Shown here: piece after piece, positions 35,073 through 43,944 of the stretch
How positions within the stretch are numbered: position 1 is the first letter of the stretch
Layout of the letters: each line of letters begins with the position of its first letter
From: UKL13-3 sp943369665
Lineage (GTDB): Bacteria; Bacteroidota; Bacteroidia; UKL13-3
Direction of reading: 5' to 3'
Length of the DNA: 64,000 bases
NCBI GenBank assembly: GCA_943369665.1
Contig: CALRNX020000004.1
Location: forward strand, 124,001 to 188,000
The notes under the pieces: model-generated
Told to the model about the DNA's origin: nothing
Database searches by the model: none
What the model saw: the letters and a program-made list of their open reading frames with translations, nothing else
Position numbers and translations under genes: made by a program

Positions 35073-37421
35073 ATGAGACAGGGTTTAATCTTTATCGCAT
35101 GCTTATTATTTTCAATTGAAAATAATGCACAGAAAATTACTGTTGGACTGGCTTCAACAATTCAACTTCAACCGGGACAAACAGAAATTGTAAAGTCCGA
35201 CTATTTCCCCTTTGGCAGTAAATATATAAAAGTAAAATGGCCACAAGGGTTACAGCTTATTAATGAAACAGCTACCACCTATGTAGTAAAGGGTAAACTT
35301 GTAAGGCCAATTGATAATATTCAGTTTATTTATGAAGATGATACGGTTGATATACCTTGCAGGATGTCGCGAAAAGCAATTGTGAGCCAACAAATAATCC
35401 TGGCCCAACCAGCTTATAAACTTGCCATAAAGGGAAGTTTTAATGGGTGGCAGGCAAATGAAAAAATGTTAAAACCTATGGGGCAGTTGCCAACCAGAAA
35501 CTGGCAAATTGATACACTGGAGGCCAATTTTGGAATTGTTCAATACAAATTAATTGCTGATGGAATAGAAACCGACCCTACCAATATTCCATTAGTGAAT
35601 AATAGCATGGGAGGAACTAATGCTGTGGTTCAAATTGGCGAACCGGATATTATCAAACCAGTTGGATATACAGATATGTTTGATGACGAATCGATCCGGA
35701 TTAAGACCACTAACGCAAACTATTACCTTGCATACTTAAACAACTCCCTGATTTCCAAAGGCAACATTCCCATTAGCGGAAATATCAGTATTGTAATGCC
35801 TAAAGAAATCAGCTCCGGCAGATCATTTATTCGTGTATTTATAAGCAACAAAAATGCAATTGGGAATGATATTTTAATTCCACTCGACAATGGAAAGGTA
35901 GTCACCAATCCTGAAAAACTGAACCGCACAGACCACCATACACAAATTATGTACTTTATGATGGTTGATCGTTTTTTGGATGGTAACAAAGCAAATAATC
36001 CAAAACCATTACCCGATGTATTGCCCAAGGCTCAGTATTTAGGGGGAGATTTGAAAGGAATTGAATTAAAAATAAATGATGGTTACTTTGAAAAAATGGG
36101 GGTAAACACTCTTTGGCTTTCACCCATTTCACAAAACCCGGCCGGGGCCTGGGGATACTGGAACAAGGAGGTAACAACCAAATTTTCTGCATACCATGGA
36201 TATTGGCCAACCTCTTATTCTAAGATCGACAACCGGTTTGGTACAGCCAAACAGTTTACTGATTTAATAACCAATGCACATGCCAAAAAAACCAATATTG
36301 TGTTGGACTTTGTTGCACACCATATCCATGTCGACCATCCATTGTACAAGAAACACCCTGAATGGGCAACCCCTTTATACCTTCCTGATGGCACAATGAA
36401 CACAGAACGTTGGGACGATCACAGACTCACCACATGGTTCGATACTTTCCTGCCAACATTGAATTTTGAAAATGAATCTGTACGCGAACTGGTAAGTGAT
36501 AGCGTACTTTTTTGGGTGAAAAAATTTGAGATCGATGGATTCAGGCACGATGCCAGCAAACATGTTCCCGAATCATTCTGGAGATTGCTTACCCAGAAAA
36601 TAAAAATACAAAACAGTAAAACCAATCGTTCATTCTACCAGATAGGAGAAACCTATGGAAGTGCCGACTTGATTGGCTCATATGTAAACAGCGGACAAAT
36701 GGACGCCCAATTTGATTTTAACTTGTATGATGCAAGCATTGTAGCATTTGCAACTGATGAAACGAATACGAAACAAGAGCAAAATTGGAATCAACTCAAG
36801 AACACCATTGACGAGAGTTTTAATTACTATGGTTGGCATCATTTAATGGGTAATATTTCAGGCAATCAGGATAGGCCACGCTTTACATCCATTGCTGATG
36901 GCAGTGTTTCACTCTCAGAAGACACCAAGCTTGCCGGATGGACACGTAAAATTGAAAATCAAAACGACAAAGGATATGCCCGTATGGCACAGCTTATGGC
37001 CCTCAATATGACTTTGCCCGGTGTTCCTGTTATTTATTATGGTGATGAATATGGTATGCCCGGTGGTAATGACCCAGACAACCGCAGAATGATGCAATTT
37101 GATCATTACAATGCACAACAAATGCAATTGATCAATAAGGTTAAACTCCTCACCAATCTCCGTAAAACAAATATGGCTTTGCTGTATGGCGAATACAAAG
37201 TTATTGATACCGAAAAGCACTACTTTGCCTTTGAACGCAATTATTTTGGTTCCCGTGTCATTATTGTTTTTTCGAAGAATGCCGGTCGTGCAACTCTGCC
37301 CCTAATGAATGGAACAACCTATAAAACACTTTTTTCGCATAAAACAACACAACTTGAAAATGAAATACAGGTTGAAATGAATGCGGATGATATGGAAATT
37401 TTTATCCTCAACACCAAATAA
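35073..37421 (+). CDS. Exported GH13 alpha-amylase-type enzyme with N-terminal beta domains
   Basis: 782 aa. Signal peptide (GLIFIACLLFSIENNAQ). Residues 20-300 are beta-sandwich modules: an E-set-like start, then LAIKGSFNGWQANEKMLK, a CBM48/20-like glucan-binding segment, then another beta region. The TIM barrel starts near residue 310 (IMYFMMVDRFLDGNK). Catalytic residues: nucleophile Asp493 in DGFRHDASKHV, acid/base Glu526 in QIGETYGSAD, and Asp600 in GNQDRPRF (the usual NHD is NQD). PGVPVIYYGDEYGMPG closes the barrel. There is no T9SS domain, so a periplasmic location is likely. It probably hydrolyses maltodextrins; neopullulanase or debranching activity cannot be excluded. Confidence 0.87.
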   Translation: MRQGLIFIACLLFSIENNAQKITVGLASTIQLQPGQTEIVKSDYFPFGSKYIKVKWPQGLQLINETATTYVVKGKLVRPIDNIQFIYEDDTVDIPCRMSRKAIVSQQIILAQPAYKLAIKGSFNGWQANEKMLKPMGQLPTRNWQIDTLEANFGIVQYKLIADGIETDPTNIPLVNNSMGGTNAVVQIGEPDIIKPVGYTDMFDDESIRIKTTNANYYLAYLNNSLISKGNIPISGNISIVMPKEISSGRSFIRVFISNKNAIGNDILIPLDNGKVVTNPEKLNRTDHHTQIMYFMMVDRFLDGNKANNPKPLPDVLPKAQYLGGDLKGIELKINDGYFEKMGVNTLWLSPISQNPAGAWGYWNKEVTTKFSAYHGYWPTSYSKIDNRFGTAKQFTDLITNAHAKKTNIVLDFVAHHIHVDHPLYKKHPEWATPLYLPDGTMNTERWDDHRLTTWFDTFLPTLNFENESVRELVSDSVLFWVKKFEIDGFRHDASKHVPESFWRLLTQKIKIQNSKTNRSFYQIGETYGSADLIGSYVNSGQMDAQFDFNLYDASIVAFATDETNTKQEQNWNQLKNTIDESFNYYGWHHLMGNISGNQDRPRFTSIADGSVSLSEDTKLAGWTRKIENQNDKGYARMAQLMALNMTLPGVPVIYYGDEYGMPGGNDPDNRRMMQFDHYNAQQMQLINKVKLLTNLRKTNMALLYGEYKVIDTEKHYFAFERNYFGSRVIIVFSKNAGRATLPLMNGTTYKTLFSHKTTQLENEIQVEMNADDMEIFILNTK

Positions 37422-37432
37422 ACACTAATAAC

Positions 37433-38803
37433 ATGCGCTTCCTCTTTTTACTATTATGTTCCATTGCCACCCTTTCAGTTTTTGCACAGGGTCGAACTTC
37501 AATACTTGCAAATTCCGTGATATATGAAGTAAATGTTCGGCAATACTCCGAAAAAGGAGATTTCGGTGCTGTGGCTCAGAATCTGCCAAAGTTAAAAAGT
37601 TTGGGCGTAGACATTTTATGGATCATGCCGATACACCCCATTGGTGCAAAAAATAGAAAAGGAACCCTCGGAAGCTATTATAGTGTGCAGAACTACAGAG
37701 GCATCGACCCCTCATATGGTGACACTGCTGATTTCAGAAGACTGGTACGCAAGGCTCATGATTTGAAAATGAAAGTTATTTTGGATTGGGTAGCAAACCA
37801 TACAGCATGGGATCATCCCTGGATCAAACAACATCCCAATTGGTATGTACAGGATAAAAAAGGAAATATTCAAACACAATATGATTGGAGCGATGTCGCA
37901 AAGCTTAACTACCAAAATGCCGAAATGCGCAAAGCGATGATCAGCGAAATGGAATATTGGGTAAAAACATTTGGCATCGATGGATTCAGATGTGATGTAG
38001 CTTTTCTGGTACCGCAGGATTTCTGGGAAGAGGCAAGAGTAAAGCTGGAAAAAACCAAAACAATGTATATGCTGGCAGAAATGGAATGGAATACAGATAT
38101 TACTCCTACACCTAATACCTATTTCGACAAAGCTTTTAACACTTCGTATGGTTGGACATTTATGGGTATTACCCAAGATTTAGCAAAAAACAAAAAAAGC
38201 CTGCCCGAATTCAAAAAGGAGTTAACGGAAAACTATCAAAAATTCCCTTCAAAAATGTCGAAACTGTTATTCATTACCAATCATGATGAAAATAGTTGGA
38301 ATGGTACCATTAAAGAAAAATACGGCCGTAATTGGAAACTATACGCAACTCTTTGTTACACTTTACCTAACAGTATGCCACTGATGTACACAGGAGAAGA
38401 GGTGGGATTAAACAGGCGCCTGCAGTTTTTCGAGAAAGACCCCATCACCGGGAGAGAATGGGCCGATACCAGCCGATATAATTGGTACAGAAATTTAATT
38501 TGGCTCCGACACAATAACCCGGCATTGTGGAATATTGCGAATAACAAACCCGGTATCGAAGAAATTGTGCTCTCTCCAAATGATACGAATATCACCAATC
38601 ATGTATTTGCCTTTAGAAGACATACAGACAGCAATGAAGTAATTGTAATCACCAATTTCGGAGATGCCGAGGTTACGTTTCCCAATCAATATTTTCGTTT
38701 TGACGAACGCATGAAGCTGTTATTTGACAACAGACAATTCTATAAAAATACAGAAGGTAACTGGACATTGAGAGCAAAAGAAAATGTGATCTTATATAAA
38801 TAA
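37433..38803 (+). CDS. Exported GH13 alpha-amylase (compact)
   Basis: 456 aa. Signal peptide (RFLFLLLCSIATLSVFAQ). A minimal GH13 enzyme without accessory modules: barrel start SVIYEVNVRQYSEKGDFGAV, then VDILWIMPIHPIG, VILDWVANHTAWDHPW, nucleophile Asp188 in IDGFRCDVAFLVP, acid/base Glu216 in MLAEMEWN and Asp285 in FITNHDENSW. The end MPLMYTGEEVGL fits the family. It starts 12 bp after the previous GH13 gene and is followed 11 bp later by the transporter gene, so it belongs to the same operon. Likely periplasmic maltodextrin hydrolysis. Confidence 0.88.
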   Translation: MRFLFLLLCSIATLSVFAQGRTSILANSVIYEVNVRQYSEKGDFGAVAQNLPKLKSLGVDILWIMPIHPIGAKNRKGTLGSYYSVQNYRGIDPSYGDTADFRRLVRKAHDLKMKVILDWVANHTAWDHPWIKQHPNWYVQDKKGNIQTQYDWSDVAKLNYQNAEMRKAMISEMEYWVKTFGIDGFRCDVAFLVPQDFWEEARVKLEKTKTMYMLAEMEWNTDITPTPNTYFDKAFNTSYGWTFMGITQDLAKNKKSLPEFKKELTENYQKFPSKMSKLLFITNHDENSWNGTIKEKYGRNWKLYATLCYTLPNSMPLMYTGEEVGLNRRLQFFEKDPITGREWADTSRYNWYRNLIWLRHNNPALWNIANNKPGIEEIVLSPNDTNITNHVFAFRRHTDSNEVIVITNFGDAEVTFPNQYFRFDERMKLLFDNRQFYKNTEGNWTLRAKENVILYK

Positions 38804-38814
38804 TCCCAATCAAT

Positions 38815-40161
38815 ATGGAATTGAAACAAAAACCAACATTAAGTATCGCTCAAATATTCACCATGAGTTTTGGCTTCATGGGAATTCAGTTTGGCTTTGC
38901 GTTGCAAAATGGAAATGCCAGTAGTATTCTCCAAAATTATGGCGCGCATGTCGAACAACTCAGTTGGTTTTGGTTGGTGGCTCCGCTCACCGGAATGATT
39001 GTTCAACCCATCATCGGTTACTATAGTGACCGTACCTGGAACCGCTTGGGTCGGAGGAAACCTTTCTTTTTGGTAGGTACATTATTGTGTTGCATGGCAC
39101 TTGTATTGCTTCCTAATTCAGCCGGTTTTTTCCAGGCAAAATCAGCCTTACTTATCGGAGCGGGAATGTTAATGATGATGGATGCAAGTATCAATGTTGC
39201 CATGGAACCTTTCCGCGCATTGGTTGCCGATAACCTACCCGACAACCAGCGTACATTGGGTTTCAGTGTGCAAACATTTTTGATCGGTGTGGGTGCTGTA
39301 TGCGGATCATGGTTACCCTACATTTTAGATAATTATTTTCATGTTTCTTCATCGGCTCCTGATGGGCAGGTTGCCAATAATGTTATTTATTCTTTCTACA
39401 TCGGAGCATTTATTTTCCTTGTTACCATTTTAATCACGGTTCTTTTTTCAAAAGAATATGCACCTGCAGAATACGAAATGTATCATGGCAAACCGGATGA
39501 GACGGAGGCAAGCATTGCGCAGGTATTTAAAGACTTTAAGAACATGCCCGGCACCATGCGCCAATTAGGTTTGGTTCAGTTTTTCAGTTGGTTTGCATTG
39601 TTTAGTATGTGGGTTTTTACCACACCCGCCATTGCGCATCATGTGTTCAAATTATCGATTGATGATACCAGCAGTGATGCGTTCAGGGATGCCGGCAGTT
39701 GGACCGGAATCATCTTTGGTGTATACAATGGCATTAGTGCTATTTATGCTTTGCTATTGCCAAGCATTGCACGCAAAATCGGGCGTAAAAAAACACACTC
39801 TCTTTCGTTGCTTGCCGGAGGAATTGGTTTAATCTCCATGTATTTCGCAAACGACAAGAGTGATCTGATATTATCGATGATAGGCGTTGGTTTGGCCTGG
39901 GCTTCCATTTTATCAATGCCTTACGCAATATTAGCAGGTAGCATTCCCAGTGGAAAAATGGGTGTATACATGGGAATCTTCAACTTTTTTATCACCATTC
40001 CTCAAATTGTAAATGGTGTGGTGGGTGGCCCCATTGTTAAAAATATTTACGGCAACAATGCGATGTATGCTATTGTGCTTGCAGGTGTATTAATGATTTG
40101 CGGTGCGGTATCCATGTTGTATGTTCAGGACAGCACCGATATAAAAGTACAACAGCAATAA
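38815..40161 (+). CDS. MFS sugar transporter (SLC45/GPH-like), probable maltose importer
   Basis: 448 aa with about 12 membrane segments. The first loop YSDRTWNRLGRRKPFFLVG holds the RxGRR motif typical of sucrose/maltose H+-symporters of the SLC45-like group. Other landmarks are GIQFGFALQNGNASSILQNY in helix 1 and the conserved VEQLSWFWLVAPLTGMIVQP. It is the last gene of the rightward operon with cytoplasmic maltose phosphorylase and two exported GH13 enzymes, so it most likely brings maltose or short maltodextrins across the inner membrane. Substrate is inferred from context. It converges on the next GH13 gene with a 2-bp gap. Confidence 0.88.
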   Translation: MELKQKPTLSIAQIFTMSFGFMGIQFGFALQNGNASSILQNYGAHVEQLSWFWLVAPLTGMIVQPIIGYYSDRTWNRLGRRKPFFLVGTLLCCMALVLLPNSAGFFQAKSALLIGAGMLMMMDASINVAMEPFRALVADNLPDNQRTLGFSVQTFLIGVGAVCGSWLPYILDNYFHVSSSAPDGQVANNVIYSFYIGAFIFLVTILITVLFSKEYAPAEYEMYHGKPDETEASIAQVFKDFKNMPGTMRQLGLVQFFSWFALFSMWVFTTPAIAHHVFKLSIDDTSSDAFRDAGSWTGIIFGVYNGISAIYALLLPSIARKIGRKKTHSLSLLAGGIGLISMYFANDKSDLILSMIGVGLAWASILSMPYAILAGSIPSGKMGVYMGIFNFFITIPQIVNGVVGGPIVKNIYGNNAMYAIVLAGVLMICGAVSMLYVQDSTDIKVQQQ

Positions 40162-40163
40162 TA

Positions 40164-41969
40164 TTATTTCACTTCAAATACCAGCGCCTCTCCTCCTCCA
40201 ATACTTAGCTTTTCCTCTACAGCAATTGTTTGTTTGCTTAAAATATTAAAAAGGGAAGTGTGCCCGGTTAACATTTCAGCAAAACGATTAAGGCTTACTG
40301 ATTGGGGATCTTTATTACTATTAAACACCACCATCACTTTTTGCGAAGTGCTGTAGCGGAAATAAACGTACACGCCATGCTCCGGAATAAATTGCATCAT
40401 TTTTCCATCAAGAGCCGTATTACTTTTTCGCCATTGGGCCAACGTATTGATATGATCCCAGGCTTCATTTTCTTCGGTCGTTCTTCCTTGTGAAGAAAAT
40501 TTATTCACTGCATCGCTTCTCCAACCTCCTTTAAAATCTTCACGAATGGCACCATGTGCACCTTTGTTACGCATGAGTATTTCAGTTCCATAAAAAATGG
40601 AAGGAATCCCCCGCATCGTCATCATGATATTCATGGCAGCCTTCCATTTTTTTAAATCATAGTTAATAACAGCATAAAAGCGATCGAGATCATGGTTGTC
40701 GGAAAAAATGATATGGTGATACGGATCCTTGTATAAATAATCCTGCGACAAACTATAATACAATTTCGAAACACCTTCCGTCCACCCATTAGGTTGTGAT
40801 ACGGCATCATCTATCGAAAAACAGAACTGGAAGTCCAAAACGTTTTGCATGTTTTCGGCAACCGATTTGTCTTTGGGAACAAAATAGGTTTGCAAGGGAA
40901 CTGCATGTTCCCATATTTCGCCAAACACGCTTAAGCCAGGGTATTCAGCAATGATAGCTTGATACCAGGCCTGCATAAATTTTTGTTCGGGGTACGAATA
41001 GGTATCAATGCGAATACCATCTGCCTTGCTCGTTTCAATCCACCAGATAGTATTTTGGGTCATGTATTTCGCCACGATCGGGTTATCGTTGTTTACATCC
41101 GGCATGTGGTGATCGAACCAACCCTCGGTAAATATTTTTTGATCCGATTTCGATGCATAAGGATCCATCAATGTATTGGCCCGGTAATTTGTTCGAGTGA
41201 ACTTTTCAAAGGCATGCACGGCTGTATCAAACGGTTTATCGGTATACAACCAATGTCCATCACCAATATGATTAAACACCAGGTCCAATACCCATTTCAT
41301 GTTTCGTTTTTTAACTTCAGTGCACAGTTGGGTGTAATCGTTTAATGTTCCAAAGCGAGAATCTACTTTGTAGTGATCAGTAATAGCATATCCGTGGTAA
41401 GACTGCGAAGGTTCATCATTCTCCTGGAATGGTGTAAGCCACATAGTCGTTGCACCAAGGTTCTGGATATAGTCCAGATGCTGTGCGATGCCTTGCAAAT
41501 CGCCACCATGCCGCCCATGCAAGGAATCACGGTTCATTGTTTTTTCACGCTTGGTTAAGTCAATATCGTTTTGTGTATTACCATTGGCAAACCTGTCCGG
41601 CATTAATAAATAGATTAAATCATTTCCTGTAAGGGCACTTGGTCGTGCCTGCTTTTGTTTAAACGAATAAGAAAGTTTTTGATTCTTCTTTCCTTTTAGA
41701 TTGAATATGACATCCCCCGCCTGCAATGATTTGGATAAACGCATTTCCACTAACAAATAGTCTTTGTGTTTGGTAGGTAAAACCTGGGCTATCGTAACAT
41801 TTGGATTGTCAGTACTCACTTGCCGAATATTGTTCCCAATATCTTTTTGCTTAATGATCAGTTGCAACGAAGTATCCTTTAACCCTACAAACCAATTGGG
41901 TGGATACATTTCTGTTTGCGCAAAGGCTCTCAGGTTTAAAAGACATAACAAAACAAAAAGTCTATTCAT
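40164..41969 (-). CDS. SusA-like GH13 cyclomaltodextrinase / neopullulanase
   Basis: 601 aa. Signal peptide (RLFVLLCLLNLRAFAQ). Residues 18-110 are the N-terminal beta domain typical of Bacteroidota neopullulanases (YPPNWFVGLKDTSLQLII). The barrel starts at LIYLLMPDRFANGNTQND, residues 118-135. Catalytic residues are Asp322 (ADGIRIDTYSYP), Glu351 (SVFGEIWEHA) and Asp427 (FSDNHDLDRF). The C-terminal beta domain resembles the cyclomaltodextrinase C domain. The closest known analogue is SusA of Bacteroides thetaiotaomicron, a periplasmic starch-degrading enzyme. It is transcribed opposite to both neighbouring units. Confidence 0.9.
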   Translation of the reverse strand: MNRLFVLLCLLNLRAFAQTEMYPPNWFVGLKDTSLQLIIKQKDIGNNIRQVSTDNPNVTIAQVLPTKHKDYLLVEMRLSKSLQAGDVIFNLKGKKNQKLSYSFKQKQARPSALTGNDLIYLLMPDRFANGNTQNDIDLTKREKTMNRDSLHGRHGGDLQGIAQHLDYIQNLGATTMWLTPFQENDEPSQSYHGYAITDHYKVDSRFGTLNDYTQLCTEVKKRNMKWVLDLVFNHIGDGHWLYTDKPFDTAVHAFEKFTRTNYRANTLMDPYASKSDQKIFTEGWFDHHMPDVNNDNPIVAKYMTQNTIWWIETSKADGIRIDTYSYPEQKFMQAWYQAIIAEYPGLSVFGEIWEHAVPLQTYFVPKDKSVAENMQNVLDFQFCFSIDDAVSQPNGWTEGVSKLYYSLSQDYLYKDPYHHIIFSDNHDLDRFYAVINYDLKKWKAAMNIMMTMRGIPSIFYGTEILMRNKGAHGAIREDFKGGWRSDAVNKFSSQGRTTEENEAWDHINTLAQWRKSNTALDGKMMQFIPEHGVYVYFRYSTSQKVMVVFNSNKDPQSVSLNRFAEMLTGHTSLFNILSKQTIAVEEKLSIGGGEALVFEVK

Positions 41970-42057
41970 AGTTTAATGGTTGAAAGAATGTTCGTATTAA
42001 AGCTTTTCCCACAGCTTACGTGAATTGTGCAGAAATATATTCCTCTAAAAATACAAA

Positions 42058-42081
42058 GAGCCCCGCAGACCTGCGGAGCTC
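42058..42081 (-). terminator. Terminator after the CBM-repeat protein gene
   Basis: GC-rich stem GAGC-CCGCAG / CTGCGG-GCTC with one mismatch. Read leftward it is followed by TTTGTATTTTT. It ends the 568-aa gene before the SusA-like gene, which therefore needs its own promoter in 41970-42057. Confidence 0.75.
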
Positions 42082-42107
42082 ATTTGCATACTATCAATTA
42101 ACCGTAA

Positions 42108-43814
42108 TTAACGCACGATAAGTTTTGAGGTTACCGACTCATTACGTGTATTTGAAGCTTTGATAAAGTATATGCCTTTGCTTAACTCATCTGTATTGAT
42201 AAGCAAGGTATTTTGTTTGTAATCCGTAAATGATTGAACGGCTTTTCCTGTAATATCCATTACCACAACATTATGTGCAGTAGCTTTATCATTAAATTCT
42301 ACCATTGTATATGATTGAGCTGGATTCGGGAATAGTTTGAATGAAGTATTTAAAGCTGCTTCATTTATACCAACAGAACCACCTTCTGTACAAGTATTGT
42401 ATATATAGTATAGTGTAACTGGAGTAGCAACTGTTCTAACATAAACACGATTGAACCCTCCAACACCGCTTGGTTCATAGCATGATGAATCTGTTGAATT
42501 CGGGAAGTTTTCTTCATTTGCAGAAACAGAAGAATCTCCATTTACAAACTTATAATTAAATCGGCCAGGGCATATATTGTTAACCGTTACTTCAAATACT
42601 CCAGGTTCTCCGGCAGATGGAGACATACGTAAGGCTCCTTCTTTCCAGTTTGGCGTTTGAAACGTACCTATTAAATAAACGATACCCGGAGTTTCGTTCG
42701 ACATATCTACTTTAAAGGTAATAGACGATGGTGCCGGCTTGCTTGCACATGCTCCAACAGTGCGCGATCCGAAACAAGTCAGGTCAACAGTATCATTTGC
42801 TGCCAAAGCGAAAATACGATTGCTTCCACCTTCCCAATTGGTATTACCATTTTTGTGGTAACGGAATTTGAATTCCACTTCTCCACTATCCAACGAGTCA
42901 ACAACAACAGCAAACACTTTAGAAGAACCGATTTCCGTCATTTTAATTCCCGATCCAAATGAAGTTAAACGCGGACCAGCTCCAGCAACGGTAACGGAGT
43001 CATATCCACCATCACAGTCACTATTGCTCATATCTACAACAAATGATAATGAGTAGGCTGGAATTGGAGCGGTAGGACAAGCCACACATGAAGCAAAACA
43101 AACTTTTGCTACAGCAACATCTGCGCTCACTGCAATCGTACGGTTCCCTCCTCCATTAGCACATCCACTTGGAACATTTTCAGGAACACTTGGAGAGTTC
43201 CAATCGTTTCCATTAACATATTTAAACTCGTATGATCCTGCAGCTAAATAAGCTATATATTCATACACTTTATTGTTTGGAAACAAATTTGCCATATTGT
43301 TTGCCGATGGGGTCCAGTTAGGCATTACTGCTGTACCAGCAATATGCACACCGTTTGCACTTACTGTTTCATTTTTCATATCAACAGCAAAACGCACTGC
43401 AAACATTCCGGCTGGAGCAGAACCGCCAAATAATATAGCAGGAAAAACGGTAGTATCATTAGCAGCAGAGTCAATAAAAAACCAACGATTTCCATTCGAT
43501 CCACCATTTGCAGGTGATTCTTTTTTACAAATAGACGGAATCGATTCTTCACCTGCTCCCCAATTGTTATCATTTATAAACTTAAACTCATAATAGGTTC
43601 CTGCAGGAATATCTACAATCACTGAATAAATATCTCCGCTTCCTCCATTTGTCATAGGTGTAGCACTTGGGCTCCATCCTTGAAAACTTCCGGCAACATG
43701 AACCCCATTTGCGCTGATGGTTTTTCCTGTCATGTCTACTTGGAATTTTACCTTTTTAGCCTGCACAACACCAAGCGTTGCGATGGCCATAATTGATAGT
43801 AATAATTTTTTCAT
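42108..43814 (-). CDS. T9SS-exported protein with four starch-binding-like modules
   Basis: 568 aa. Signal peptide (LLLSIMAIATLGVVQA). Four similar beta modules follow, starting near residues 21, 138, 257 and 362: KVKFQVDMTGKTISANGVHV, AVRFAVDMKNETVSANGVHI, SLSFVVDMSNSDCDGGYDSV and SITFKVDMSNETPGIVYLIG. Each continues with a W/F-containing loop and an xEFKFxxxxxW strand, as in CBM20/CBM48-type alpha-glucan-binding domains. Residues of about 485-568 are a type A T9SS sorting domain (FKLFPNPAQSYTMVEF, SKGIYFIKASN). No catalytic domain is present, so it is probably a secreted or surface starch-binding protein. It is divergent from the exported amylase across a palindromic operator candidate. Confidence 0.82.
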   Translation of the reverse strand: MKKLLLSIMAIATLGVVQAKKVKFQVDMTGKTISANGVHVAGSFQGWSPSATPMTNGGSGDIYSVIVDIPAGTYYEFKFINDNNWGAGEESIPSICKKESPANGGSNGNRWFFIDSAANDTTVFPAILFGGSAPAGMFAVRFAVDMKNETVSANGVHIAGTAVMPNWTPSANNMANLFPNNKVYEYIAYLAAGSYEFKYVNGNDWNSPSVPENVPSGCANGGGNRTIAVSADVAVAKVCFASCVACPTAPIPAYSLSFVVDMSNSDCDGGYDSVTVAGAGPRLTSFGSGIKMTEIGSSKVFAVVVDSLDSGEVEFKFRYHKNGNTNWEGGSNRIFALAANDTVDLTCFGSRTVGACASKPAPSSITFKVDMSNETPGIVYLIGTFQTPNWKEGALRMSPSAGEPGVFEVTVNNICPGRFNYKFVNGDSSVSANEENFPNSTDSSCYEPSGVGGFNRVYVRTVATPVTLYYIYNTCTEGGSVGINEAALNTSFKLFPNPAQSYTMVEFNDKATAHNVVVMDITGKAVQSFTDYKQNTLLINTDELSKGIYFIKASNTRNESVTSKLIVR

Positions 43815-43873
43815 AGTAATTATTTATTGATTTGTTCATTCGAATGTAACGTAAAAATTTTATAAAAAACAAA

Positions 43874-43894
43874 TAAGTGTAGGAAATACACTTA
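43874..43894. promoter_or_regulatory. Candidate operator between CBM protein and amylase genes
   Basis: A perfect inverted repeat TAAGTGTA-GGAAA-TACACTTA in the divergent intergenic region. Its core TGTA-N5-TACA and outer TAA/TTA match the site at 31076-31095. Confidence 0.55.
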
Positions 43895-43944
43895 CTTTTT
43901 TTTAACTCGCATATTGAAGTTAGTCCCCGTTTAAGTTTTACCAA

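Noticed and set aside
36861..36881. Loss of the third catalytic residue in the 782-aa GH13 enzyme (NQD instead of NHD)
   Set aside because: The catalytic Asp itself is kept; only the preceding His is changed, which occurs in active GH13 members.
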